A stretch of 24,585 nt of DNA. Source: CAMDPA01 sp050186055 (lineage in GTDB: Bacteria; Pseudomonadota; Alphaproteobacteria; Rhizobiales; Hyphomicrobiaceae). The notes beneath the pieces are model-generated. The model saw only the letters and a list, made by a program, of their open reading frames with translations, did not search any database and was not told the origin of the DNA. Positions 7,046 through 16,361 of this stretch are shown one piece after another. Numbering within the stretch: position 1 is the first letter of the stretch; every line of letters starts with the position of its first letter. The translations under genes were made by a program, and so were the position numbers. The stretch lies in the NCBI GenBank assembly GCA_050186055.1, contig JBFWYV010000037.1, forward strand, positions 1 through 24,585. The letters are read 5' to 3'.

Positions 7046-7750
7046 TCAGCGACAGGCCATGAGGCGGCTCGGGCATGCATTGGAGCCGTCGAATCCCAGG
7101 CTGTGAAGCTGATCCCAGATCACGGCCTGGTTGGACGTGATGACCGGCCGTGCAAGCGTCTGCTCCAGTTCCTCGACGGCTCCAAAGGCCCGGATGGCGG
7201 CACAACTCACGAAATAGACATCGGCCTCGGGGTGACGTGCCGCCAGCGTCTGCTCGACCCAGAACGAGGTTGGCGCGGCGAGGTAATCATCGGCAGTACC
7301 GAGATCGTGACCCTTCGCGGTCAGCACGCGTGCGCCGATGTTCTCGAGATATTCGGCTTCGTGATCGGTGGCAGCCTGGGTATAGGGCGTGACCAGAACG
7401 ACGTTGCGTGCCTGAAGCGCGGCGAGGGCGCGGCGAATTGCAGTGGCGGTGCTTGACGCGCGGCGTGCTCCGCCCCTGGTCATCGCCTCCAGGATCATCC
7501 GCTCACCCTCGGGACCGGCATCGGTGGAATTGGCTGTGCAGTGGAAAGTGATGGCTTCGCAGCGGGCATCGGCCAGGGCCCCGGCGGCGTCGGCGATGCG
7601 ATCCGTCGTTTCGGCGAGCGGCTTCTTGTGTATGCCCGTCATGCGCATGCGGGTGATGTGCACGCTCACGCCTTGCGGGTAATGGTGGGCCATTTCGTCT
7701 TCCACGATCCGGTTGGACGACGGAATAATGAGGCCGACCCGGGCTGTCAT
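7046..7750 (-). CDS. Asp/Glu racemase-superfamily enzyme, maleate isomerase/arylmalonate decarboxylase-like
   Basis: A 234-residue protein of the aspartate/glutamate racemase superfamily. Members use one or two active-site cysteines in two alpha/beta lobes to isomerise maleate, decarboxylate arylmalonates or racemise amino acids and hydantoins. The N-terminal RVGLIIPSSNRIVEDEM is typical of maleate isomerases. C71 lies in TFHCTANSTD and C183 in YFVSCAAIRAFG, matching the two catalytic positions, and SNQAVIWDQL near residue 206 matches the conserved C-terminal SNQA.xW segment. A GGGAGGA ribosome site precedes the ATG at 7750. It sits 81 bases after the RutA-like monooxygenase on the same strand. 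Maleate isomerase would fit a pathway that ends in fumarate, as in pyridine-ring catabolism, but the downstream/upstream enzymes of that pathway (maleamate amidase, deformylase) are absent here. Superfamily is secure, exact reaction is not. Confidence 0.88.
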   Translation of the reverse strand: MTARVGLIIPSSNRIVEDEMAHHYPQGVSVHITRMRMTGIHKKPLAETTDRIADAAGALADARCEAITFHCTANSTDAGPEGERMILEAMTRGGARRASSTATAIRRALAALQARNVVLVTPYTQAATDHEAEYLENIGARVLTAKGHDLGTADDYLAAPTSFWVEQTLAARHPEADVYFVSCAAIRAFGAVEELEQTLARPVITSNQAVIWDQLHSLGFDGSNACPSRLMACR

Positions 7751-7831
7751 CGCGAAGTCCTCCCTGTCGAATTGCTTGCTTGCCGGGGTTGCGAAGGCCG
7801 GATATCCGCACTGCGCCTGCGTCGCCGGGGA

Positions 7832-8956
7832 TCAAGCCCTGAGGCCGGCTTTGCGCAGCCGGGGGATGACCTCGTCGACGAAGTACGGCAGCTCGGCAGC
7901 GTAGTTGACCATCGAGACGGCAATGCCGCGCAGGCCGGCCTTCGAGAGGTCGGCAAGCTCGGCTGCAACCTCATCCGGATCGCCGACGATGGGCAGGCCG
8001 CCCATGCCGTTCGCATAGTGCCGGCGCTGGGCCTCGTATTCGCTCTGGCCGACGGTCTCCGGCGAAATGTTCTTCTTCTTCAGAATCCCATCGACGGCAT
8101 TCCAATCGGCTTGATCGACGATGCAGTGCCGATAGTAGTCCTGCGCCTCCTTTGCGGTCGGACGGCAGGTGACGACGCCGACCGTGTAGACGTCCATGTC
8201 TCGTCCAAGCGACCTGGCCTCGGCCTTGAACCCGGCCACCTGGCTCGCGGTGACAGCGAGCGAGGTACGGTCGGCCTGGGTGAAGAAAGCGTCGCAATTG
8301 CGGATCGCGAACGCCCGGCCTTTCGGCGAGGCGCCGGCATTCATCACGACGGGACGCGAGCCGCCGTAGGGCTTGGGCTTCGCCCGGATGCCCTTCAGCC
8401 TGATATGGGCCCCGTCGAAATCGACGTTCTCCTTGTCGCTCCAGATGAGCTGCAGGGCATTCCACCATTCCTGGGCGAACTCATACCGGCGCTCGTGATC
8501 GCCCGGCGTGACGCCGAACATGTCGAACTCGTCCTCATTCCAGCCACAGACGATATTGAGCCCGAAACGGCCATGGCCGACGTGATCGGCCGTGACCATC
8601 ATCTTGGCGGCGATGATCGGGTTGAACAGAGGGGCGTGGACGGTGCCGAAGCAGGTGATGCGCTTGGTTTGCGCCAGCAGGCCGGCGGCCCAGGTGATGG
8701 TCTCGTAGGTGGCGCCCTGGTAGTCGGTGTCGCCGCCGTAGCCCTTCCAGCGGCCGATCGGCAGCATGAAGTCGATCCCGGCTTCGTCCGCCATCTGCGC
8801 CAGCGACAGGTTGTCGTCCCATTGGCCTGACCAGCGCTCCGGCACCAGGGTCACGGCGCGGCCTGAGGAGCAATTGGCGCCGAACAGCCCGATCTTGAGC
8901 GCGTTGGCACTGTGCATGCCGTTACGGGCCGATTGCGGTATGACCGCGTCCGTCAT
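7832..8956 (-). CDS. RutA-like FMN-dependent monooxygenase (LLM class)
   Basis: A 374-residue luciferase-like monooxygenase. Several segments line up with RutA (pyrimidine oxygenase): IDFMLPIGRWKGYGGDTDYQ corresponds to RutA's FDFALSMIKLRGFGGKTEF, and GRFGLNIVCGWNEDEFDMFG corresponds to RutA's [20 protein letters not shown]. RutA uses FMNH2 and O2 to open the uracil ring at an amide bond. This protein has about 20 extra N-terminal residues and only family-level resemblance, so the substrate need not be uracil; alkanesulfonate or acetamide-type monooxygenation is also possible. The ATG at 8956 has GGGGAG about 8-12 bases upstream. It heads the leftward catabolic run: racemase-superfamily enzyme, two cupins, then TctC. 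No flavin reductase lies in the window. Family call is strong, RutA-likeness moderate. Confidence 0.9.
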   Translation of the reverse strand: MTDAVIPQSARNGMHSANALKIGLFGANCSSGRAVTLVPERWSGQWDDNLSLAQMADEAGIDFMLPIGRWKGYGGDTDYQGATYETITWAAGLLAQTKRITCFGTVHAPLFNPIIAAKMMVTADHVGHGRFGLNIVCGWNEDEFDMFGVTPGDHERRYEFAQEWWNALQLIWSDKENVDFDGAHIRLKGIRAKPKPYGGSRPVVMNAGASPKGRAFAIRNCDAFFTQADRTSLAVTASQVAGFKAEARSLGRDMDVYTVGVVTCRPTAKEAQDYYRHCIVDQADWNAVDGILKKKNISPETVGQSEYEAQRRHYANGMGGLPIVGDPDEVAAELADLSKAGLRGIAVSMVNYAAELPYFVDEVIPRLRKAGLRA

Positions 8957-9119
8957 GGGTGGTTACTCCCCTGGCGCCTCTTCCGGGCTGGCGCATTGTG
9001 CTCCGGGTGGTGGCGTCAGGCCAAGTCCCGAATGCGGAGCAAGTGCCGCGTTGGGGCGATAGCGAACGGAGAGGCAAGTACGGCGGGGCGGGGCCAGGCT
9101 CTGTGCCGGGAAACAGGGC

Positions 9120-10265
9120 TCAGCCGCTCTTGCCCTCAAAGAATTCCTTCACCCGCGAGAAGAAGCCGTTGCTCTCCGGGTTCGTCTCCTTGTGACTCTC
9201 CTTCTCGAACTCCTCCAGCAATTCGCGCTGGCGCCGCGTCAGGTTCTTCGGAGTCTCGACCTCTACTTGAATGTACATGTCGCCCATCGCCTTGGAGCGC
9301 AGCACCGGCATGCCCTTGGCCTTGAGACGGAACTGTTTGCCGCTCTCCGAGCCCTCCGGGACTTTCACCCGCGTCATGCCGCCTTCCACTGTCGGCACGT
9401 CGATGTGCCCGCCAAGCGCCGCTGTCACCATCGAGATCGGCACGCGGCAGAAAATGTCGGCGCCGTCCCGCTGGAAAAAGCCGTGCGGTTTGATCGACAG
9501 GAAGATGTAAAGGTCGCCGGGAGCCCCGCCGCGCAACCCGGCCTCTCCCTCCCCGGCCAGCCGGATGCGCGTCCCGTCCTCGACGCCGGCCGGGATATTG
9601 ACCGACAGCGTCTTTTCCTTGGTCACGCGCCCCTGTCCCATGCACGTCGGGCACGGATCATCGATCACCTCGCCGCGGCCGTGGCACACGTGACAGGTCC
9701 GCTCGATCGTGAAGAAGCCCTGACTGGCGCGGACGCGGCCATGGCCGCCGCAGGTCTGGCAGGTCGACGGACGCGTTCCGCTTTTCGCACCGCTGCCCGA
9801 GCAGGTCTCGCAGACCATGCTGGTCGGCACCCGGATCTGCGCCGTTTTACCGTTGTAGGCATCCGGCAGATCGATCTCGAGGTTGTAGCGCAGGTCGGCG
9901 CCGCGCTCGCGTCCGCTCCGTTGGCGGGCGCCGCGGCGCTGTCCCATGAAATCGCCGAACAGGTCATCGAAGATGTCGGACATCGAAGCGGCGAAGTCGG
10001 GACCGAAACCACCGGTGCCGCCGCGGCCGCCCATCCCATGCTCGAATGCGGCGTGACCGAACTGGTCGTAGGCCGCACGCTTCTGCGGATCCTTGAGGGC
10101 CTCGTAGGCCTCGTTGACTTCTTTGAAATTCTGCTCGGCTGCTTTGTCGCCCGGGTTGCGGTCAGGATGGTAGTCCTTCGCAAGGCGCCGGAACGCGGCC
10201 TTCAGCTCCTGATCCGAGGCGCCGCGGGAGACGCCGAGTGTCTCATAATAGTCACGCTTCGCCAT
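9120..10265 (-). CDS. dnaJ: Molecular chaperone DnaJ (Hsp40)
   Basis: Co-chaperone that binds unfolded protein and stimulates DnaK ATP hydrolysis. The 381-residue protein is full length and type I. It has a J domain at residues 1-70 with HPD at 33-35, a Gly/Phe-rich linker (about 75-125), and a zinc domain with four CxxCxGxG repeats (CETCSGSG, CQTCGGHG, CHVCHGRG, CPTCMGQG). The substrate-binding C-terminal domains follow, with GAPGDLYIFLSIKPHGFFQR and MGDMYIQVEVETP. The ATG at 10265 gives the standard MAKRDYYETLGV start; the open frame extends further upstream without homology. It follows dnaK on the same strand after an unusually long 358-base gap. No clear promoter was found in that gap. 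Confidence 0.98.
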   Translation of the reverse strand: MAKRDYYETLGVSRGASDQELKAAFRRLAKDYHPDRNPGDKAAEQNFKEVNEAYEALKDPQKRAAYDQFGHAAFEHGMGGRGGTGGFGPDFAASMSDIFDDLFGDFMGQRRGARQRSGRERGADLRYNLEIDLPDAYNGKTAQIRVPTSMVCETCSGSGAKSGTRPSTCQTCGGHGRVRASQGFFTIERTCHVCHGRGEVIDDPCPTCMGQGRVTKEKTLSVNIPAGVEDGTRIRLAGEGEAGLRGGAPGDLYIFLSIKPHGFFQRDGADIFCRVPISMVTAALGGHIDVPTVEGGMTRVKVPEGSESGKQFRLKAKGMPVLRSKAMGDMYIQVEVETPKNLTRRQRELLEEFEKESHKETNPESNGFFSRVKEFFEGKSG

Positions 10266-10430
10266 AGTCAGCGCATGCTCCAATGAGCCGATTGGACCGC
10301 ACCCTGTACTGGCGCCCGCACTGTCCTCATCCAAGCGACACCGATTCCCACAACATATTCATCTGCCGGACGGCGGGAAAGGGCGTAAACGTCTGGCTGC
10401 CGTGTGGTGTGGCCAATAAGTCCCTTACAA

Positions 10431-10461
10431 GTTGCACGATCCGTACGTTGCAGATCCGTAC
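10431..10461. repeat. Tandem 15-16-bp duplication in the dnaK-dnaJ spacer
   Basis: GTTGCACGATCCGTAC (10431-10446) is followed directly by GTTGCAGATCCGTAC (10447-10461), differing by one deleted base and otherwise identical apart from that gap. A partial third copy, GCACGATCCG, follows at about 10467-10476. Possible protein-binding array or simple slippage duplication. Confidence 0.6.
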
Positions 10462-10570
10462 AAAGGGCACGATCCGCGCCGCATCCTCGCAGGGCGTCAT
10501 CACGGATGCCGCCTGCTTGCCGGTGGCGGGCAGGCCGGTGCGCATGCGGAGGAAGCGGGGATCGGTTGCC

Positions 10571-10605
10571 GGGTGCGGGCAAGCTGCTTTTGCCTGCCCG
10601 CACCC
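10571..10605 (-). terminator. Strong hairpin after dnaK
   Basis: A perfect 11-bp stem (GGGTGCGGGCA at 10571-10581, TGCCCGCACCC at 10595-10605) with a 13-base loop begins 18 bases after the dnaK stop. No U-run follows on the minus strand. It could terminate or protect the dnaK message, which would make dnaK more abundant than dnaJ. Confidence 0.65.
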
Positions 10606-10623
10606 ACATGGTCCAAGTCGGCT

Positions 10624-12561
<1,938 letters not shown>

Positions 12562-12696
12562 CTTCTTTCAGTCCCTTGCTGTGTGGCGAACCGATGCTGA
12601 CCCGAACCATTCGGCATCTTGCTGCCACAACCCCATTGGTCGTACCCGTTGGGGATGTGGAACGGTCCCCTGGCTCTGAACGTGAGTTCCCGAGTT

Positions 12697-12725
12697 ATAT
12701 AGGCGGGGCGATTTTGGCCTGCAAC
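12697..12725 (-). promoter_or_regulatory. RpoH-like promoter of dnaK
   Basis: On the minus strand GTTGCA (12725-12720) is separated by exactly 17 bases from CTATAT (12702-12697). Alphaproteobacterial heat-shock promoters read about CTTG-N17-19-TATAT. The -10 part is excellent, the -35 part fair; it could also be read as a sigma-70 TTGCAG-N17-TATATA. The resulting leader would be about 130 bases. Confidence 0.55.
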
Positions 12726-12796
12726 GCCGCTGGCGCATCGTTTGGGTGATAAGTGATACGGCTCGCACAACCGGGCATTGATAGGGCAGGAGAGGG

Positions 12797-13462
12797 GTGT
12801 TGAGGCGCGCAACCGCACGATTCCCCGCCGATCCGGTCCCCGCCATCCCCCTGGGCATCCCCCCGGGGTTTCGCCACCTGCGGGCCTGCCTCGACGCGGC
12901 AAGCCAGGCTGCGCTCATGGCCGAAATCGTCGCCGGACTTGCCGTCGCGCCGTTCTATCGGCCCACCATGCCGCGCTCGGGCAAGCCGTTCTCGGTCCGG
13001 ATGACCAACTTCGGGCCGCTGGGCTGGACGTCGGACAAGGATGGCGGCTACCGCTATCAGGCGACCCATCCCGGGACGGGCCGACCGTGGCCGCCTATTC
13101 CACGCCGGCTGCTGGCGTTGTGGGACGAGCTTGCCGGCTTCCCCGCGCCGCCGGAAGCCTGCCTCGTCAATCACTATGCTGCAGGCACGAAGCTGGGCAG
13201 TCATGTCGATGCGGACGAGGACGAGACGGCGGCGCCGGTCCTATCCGTTTCGCTGGGAGATGAAGCGGTGTTTCACGTCGGCGGACTGCGGCGCGCCGAT
13301 CCGAAGACCCGCCTGACCCTGGTGTCCGGCGATGTTGTGGTGCTGGGAGGAACGGCACGCCTTGCCTACCACGGCATCGATAAAATCGAGCCCGGAACGT
13401 CTGACCTCGTGCCGGGAGGCGGGCGCATCAATCTGACGCTGCGCCGGGTGACCCGAACGTGA
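12797..13462 (+). CDS. alkB: AlkB-type 2-oxoglutarate/Fe(II) DNA/RNA demethylase
   Basis: AlkB removes 1-methyladenine and 3-methylcytosine lesions from nucleic acids by oxidative demethylation. The 221-residue protein tracks E. coli AlkB: MTNFGPLGWTSDKDGG (MTNCGHLGWTT), NHYAAGTKLGSHVDADEDE (NRYAPGAKLSLHQDKDE), RLAYHGID (RLFYHGIQ) and RINLTLRR (RYNLTFRQ). The Fe(II) ligands are H136, D138 and H192, and the 2-oxoglutarate arginines are R210 and R216; all are present. The start is a GTG at 12797 or TTG at 12800; AGGAGAGG immediately upstream suits the TTG slightly better. It diverges from dnaK, so the two share a 235-base regulatory region, and it converges on grpE. Not part of an ada operon here. 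Confidence in function is high. Confidence 0.94.
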   Translation: MLRRATARFPADPVPAIPLGIPPGFRHLRACLDAASQAALMAEIVAGLAVAPFYRPTMPRSGKPFSVRMTNFGPLGWTSDKDGGYRYQATHPGTGRPWPPIPRRLLALWDELAGFPAPPEACLVNHYAAGTKLGSHVDADEDETAAPVLSVSLGDEAVFHVGGLRRADPKTRLTLVSGDVVVLGGTARLAYHGIDKIEPGTSDLVPGGGRINLTLRRVTRT

Positions 13463-13536
13463 CCCGGGCTGCGGCGTCGAAGTCGTCTCCAGGAACGGAG
13501 ATAGAGGGGCGCCGCCCTGATCATTCGCGTGCCCGA

Positions 13537-14241
13537 TCACTCCCGGGGCGGCTCGTCTCCGCCCGCCGTCGGCCCGTTCTGTGCGTTCTCGCTCGTTGCC
13601 GCCGCGGCTGGTTTGGTCGGCTTGAAGCCGCCGCGGGCCACCGTCACCATGGCCGGCCTGAGCACGCGGTCTTCCAGCATGTAGCCGCACTGAAACACCT
13701 GCAGCACGGTCCCGATGGCAACGTCCGGATTGTGCTCTTCCATCACCGCCTGGTGCAGGTTGGGATCGAATGGCTGCCCGGCCGGATCGATGCGCTTGAT
13801 GCCGTGACGCTCAAGCACTTGCATGAAAGCGCGCTCCGTCATGATCACGCCTTCCACCACGGCTTTCAGCGCGGGATCGGTCTCCAGCGCATGCGTGGGT
13901 ACGGATTCGATGGCCCGCTGGAAGTTGTCGCCGACGCCGACGATGTCGTTGGCGAACTTGGAGATGGCATATTTCATTCCGTCCAGCTTTTCGCGCTCGG
14001 TGCGCTTGCGCAGATTATCCATCTCCGCATGCGCCCTGAGCAGCCGGTCGGTCAGGTCGGCTTGCTGGGCCTCCAGCTCCTTCACCCGCTCCTCGGCCGG
14101 GGTGATCTTCTCCGGCCCCGTGCCTGCCTGTTCGGCATAGGCGCTTTCGGCGCGCTCGGCGGGAGTCTGTGGCGTGCTGGAGGGTTGTGCGGCATGTGCA
14201 GGCGAGGGCTCCTGCCCCCCATGCTTGGCATCGTCGCTCAT
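13537..14241 (-). CDS. grpE: Nucleotide exchange factor GrpE
   Basis: GrpE releases ADP from DnaK and acts as a thermosensor. The 234-residue protein has a long disordered, Ala/Pro/Ser-rich N-terminus (about residues 1-45) and a coiled-coil stalk (about 48-95, with LLRAHAEMDNLRKRTEREK). The C-terminal beta domain follows, with GIKRIDPAGQPFDPNLHQAV and the GYMLEDRVLRPAMVTVARG signature, and then a low-complexity tail. It is somewhat longer than E. coli GrpE (197), due to both tails. It follows hrcA by 88 bases and has its own sigma-32-like promoter there. It is convergent with alkB. The ATG at 14241 is preferred because the N-terminus MSDD is ordinary; a clear ribosome site (GAGGACC) precedes it. 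Confidence 0.97.
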   Translation of the reverse strand: MSDDAKHGGQEPSPAHAAQPSSTPQTPAERAESAYAEQAGTGPEKITPAEERVKELEAQQADLTDRLLRAHAEMDNLRKRTEREKLDGMKYAISKFANDIVGVGDNFQRAIESVPTHALETDPALKAVVEGVIMTERAFMQVLERHGIKRIDPAGQPFDPNLHQAVMEEHNPDVAIGTVLQVFQCGYMLEDRVLRPAMVTVARGGFKPTKPAAAATSENAQNGPTAGGDEPPRE

Positions 14242-14305
14242 TGGTCCTCGAGAATTCGCGGTATCTGCGGCGCACGCTGATACGGTGCTTCAGGATTCAC
14301 GGGCG

Positions 14306-14334
14306 ATATCGACCCTCGGACCGAAAAAATCAAG
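14306..14334 (-). promoter_or_regulatory. RpoH-like promoter of grpE overlapping the hrcA stop
   Basis: On the minus strand CTTGAT (14334-14329) is followed after exactly 17 bases by CGATAT (14311-14306). This matches the alphaproteobacterial sigma-32 pattern (CTTG ... TAT) well and has the same spacing as the dnaK promoter. The -35 element contains the hrcA stop codon. Transcription would begin about 58 bases before grpE. Confidence 0.6.
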
Positions 14335-15388
14335 TCAGCACTCGCCCGACCAGACGCGCGGTGTAATCGACCATCGGGATGATGCGGGCGTAATTCAGCC
14401 GCGTCGGGCCGATCACGCCGAGCACGCCCACGATCTGATGGCTCGTATCCTGGAACGGGGCAACGACGAGCGAGGAGCCGGACAGGGAGAACAGCTTGTT
14501 CTCCGAGCCGATGAAGATCCTCACCCCGTCGGCCTGCTCGGCGAGACCGAGGAGCTGCAGCAGGTCTCTCTTGTTCTCCAGGTCGTCGAAAAGCTGCCGG
14601 ATGCGCTCCAGGTCTTCTGTCGCATTCACATCCTTGAGCAGATTGGACTGGCCGCGCACGATCAGGCTCTTGCGGTCGGCGAGCGTCCCCGACCACTCGG
14701 CCAGCCCCGCCTGCACCACCTTGCGCGTCAGCTCGTCGAGTTCGGCGCGCGCGCTTGCGAGTTCCGTCTCGATGCGCTGCCGGGCTTCCGTGATCGACAG
14801 CCCGCGGATATGCGCATTCAGGTAGTTGGCGGCTTCCATGAGCGATGAGGGCGGCAGTCCGGGCGGGACCGAGATCACCCGGTTCTCGACATCGTTGCCC
14901 TCGCCGACCAGGACCACCAGCGCACGGCCGGGTTCGAGCGGCACGAATTCGATGTGCTTGAGCCTGCTGACCAGCTTCTCGGCCAGCACCACGCCGGCGC
15001 AGTGCGAGAGACCCGAGATCATCTCGCTGGCCTCGGACAGCACCTGATCGACAGTGCTCTTGTTGCGCACCCTGACCTGTGCCTCGATCGAGCGGCGCTC
15101 CTCGGGGGTCAGCTCTCCCACCTCCAGAAGACCGTCGACAAACAGCCTGAGCCCCTGTTGGGTCGGCAGCCGCCCAGCCGAAGTATGCGGCGCAAAGATC
15201 AGGCCCAGATGCTCCAGGTCGGACATCACGTTGCGGATCGAGGCCGGCGACAGCGTCATCGGCAGCGAGCGTGACAGATTGCGCGAGCCGACCGGCTCGC
15301 CCGTGGCGAGATAACTCTCGACAATCCGTCTGAAGATCGCCCGCGAGCGCTCGTTGAGCTGGGCGAGTTCGTTTGCTTTGTCGTTCAT
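14330..15388 (-). CDS. hrcA: Heat-inducible transcription repressor HrcA
   Basis: HrcA represses heat-shock operons by binding CIRCE inverted repeats, with its activity assisted by GroEL. The 352-residue protein begins with a winged-helix domain (RSRAIFRRIVESYLATGEPV, then SRSLPMTLSPASIRNVMSDL, then APHTSAGRLPTQQGLRLFVD), which is diagnostic. The GAF-like dimerisation region follows, ending FIGSENKLFSLSGSSLVVAP and VGVLGVIGPTRLNYARIIPM. The ATG at 15388 gives the usual MNDKANELAQLNERSR start; the open frame runs further upstream with no homology. A sigma-70-like promoter is visible ahead of it. grpE follows. In many Rhizobiales hrcA neighbours rph; here an N-acetyltransferase and aspS do, which may be lineage-specific. 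Confidence 0.97.
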   Translation of the reverse strand: MNDKANELAQLNERSRAIFRRIVESYLATGEPVGSRNLSRSLPMTLSPASIRNVMSDLEHLGLIFAPHTSAGRLPTQQGLRLFVDGLLEVGELTPEERRSIEAQVRVRNKSTVDQVLSEASEMISGLSHCAGVVLAEKLVSRLKHIEFVPLEPGRALVVLVGEGNDVENRVISVPPGLPPSSLMEAANYLNAHIRGLSITEARQRIETELASARAELDELTRKVVQAGLAEWSGTLADRKSLIVRGQSNLLKDVNATEDLERIRQLFDDLENKRDLLQLLGLAEQADGVRIFIGSENKLFSLSGSSLVVAPFQDTSHQIVGVLGVIGPTRLNYARIIPMVDYTARLVGRVLT

Positions 15389-15471
15389 GGTGCTCAAGCT
15401 GGCGAGCGGCCCCGAAACATCCGCGCAGCCGGCGGCTGGGCCGGGATCGGGCACGTTACCTCTGGCGCAGG

Positions 15472-15501
15472 AATGTACCGGTCGGTGCCGTACGGCGTCA
15501 A
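15472..15501 (-). promoter_or_regulatory. Candidate sigma-70 promoter of hrcA
   Basis: On the minus strand TTGACG (15501-15496) is separated by 18 bases from TACATT (15477-15472), about 84 bases before the hrcA ATG. It also lies just beyond the end of the N-acetyltransferase gene. No CIRCE sequence is seen beside it, so autoregulation by HrcA is not supported. Confidence 0.4.
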
Positions 15502-15530
15502 ACCGGCAGTCGTCGGTCGCCGGGCGCGGC

Positions 15531-16361
15531 CTATGCCGGGGGCGCGATCGCGACGAGGCGCTGGAGCCGCTCATCGAGCAACGGCTCCTGCGGCAGCGCT
15601 ATGCCGAAGTCGTGCTCCAGGATATGCCGCAGCTCGGCCGCGCTCGTGATCGTTCTCCGTTCGCTCGGTCCGCCGAGATGGTGCACTGAGAGCTGGTTGT
15701 TGGCGAGCGCCAGCCGCCGACCCTTCAGCGGCCGGGCGGCGATCAGGCGTTGCACGAACGCGGACCCCGGGTAGGTCGACATGAACCAGTTCGCCATTTC
15801 GTAGTCCGGCCCGATGTGCTCTTCAAGGCCGAACCGGTACATCGCCCGCCAGGTCTCGCCGGCCTCCGCTTCGAGCACCCAGTCACCGTTCGCGGCTTGC
15901 GTGAGCCGCACCCGCTCGTGCGGCGTCTGCTGCGTCAGTCCGGCTTCGAGCCTGAGCGGCGCCGTCAGCGTCAGGCCGCCGAAGCCGGCATCGGCGACGT
16001 AGCGGCCCTCGTCCAGTTCCAGCAGCATTAGCATGTGATTGCGCGGATGCCGCCCCCCGCCCGGAGGCGTCGAGTACAGGACCCGTGCCGACAGTCCGGC
16101 AGGCTTGAACCCGAGCGAGTCGAGCGCGGCCCACAACAGGGTGTTGTGCTCGTAGCAATAGCCGCCGCGCCGGTCGCGCACGAGCTTGGCCTCCAGCGTC
16201 GGCAGATCGAGCTGTACCGGCAGGCCGAGCCACGGATATACGCTGTTGAAGGCGAGCGCCTGGGGATGCAGGGCGCACACGGCGCCGAGCGTGGCGAGCG
16301 TCGGGGTTCGCGGCCCCGTATAGCCGATGGCGGACAGGTAGGCGTCGAGGTCGATCGGCAT
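15531..16361 (-). CDS. nat: Arylamine N-acetyltransferase
   Basis: Cytosolic enzyme that transfers acetyl from acetyl-CoA to arylamines, hydrazines or related amines. The 276-residue protein has the family fold and the complete catalytic triad: C69 in RRGGYCYEHN, H109 in HPRNHMLML and D124 in YVADAGFGG. These positions nearly coincide with C69/H107/D122 of the Salmonella enzyme. The VYPWLGLPVQLDLPTLEAKL segment is also typical. The ATG at 16361 has GGGGAG about 8 bases upstream and gives the usual N-terminus MPIDLDAYLSAIGYTGP; the longer upstream frame has no homology. It diverges from aspS. Physiological substrate unknown; detoxification of aromatic amines is common for NATs, and catabolic genes are nearby, but no link is shown. 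Confidence 0.95.
   Translation of the reverse strand: MPIDLDAYLSAIGYTGPRTPTLATLGAVCALHPQALAFNSVYPWLGLPVQLDLPTLEAKLVRDRRGGYCYEHNTLLWAALDSLGFKPAGLSARVLYSTPPGGGRHPRNHMLMLLELDEGRYVADAGFGGLTLTAPLRLEAGLTQQTPHERVRLTQAANGDWVLEAEAGETWRAMYRFGLEEHIGPDYEMANWFMSTYPGSAFVQRLIAARPLKGRRLALANNQLSVHHLGGPSERRTITSAAELRHILEHDFGIALPQEPLLDERLQRLVAIAPPA

Larger units (their letters stand above)
10266..10623. other. Long dnaK-dnaJ spacer, no gene recognised
   Basis: This 358-base stretch between dnaK and dnaJ has no convincing coding frame; the short open frames lack recognisable protein character and start signals. It contains an 11-bp-stem hairpin next to the dnaK stop and a short tandem duplication near its middle. 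A dnaJ promoter might be here, but no good -35/-10 pair was identified by eye. Confidence 0.6.

Noticed and set aside
7541..8830. 429-residue plus-strand open frame
   Set aside because: Antisense of the racemase-superfamily and RutA-like genes; low-quality shadow protein.
14336..14341. Half CIRCE-like GCACTC near the hrcA end
   Set aside because: Only one half-site; no inverted GAGTGC partner at the 9-base spacing.
15389..15574. N-terminal extension of hrcA
   Set aside because: The extra residues overlap the nat 3' end, have no homology and would cover the promoter-like sequence.
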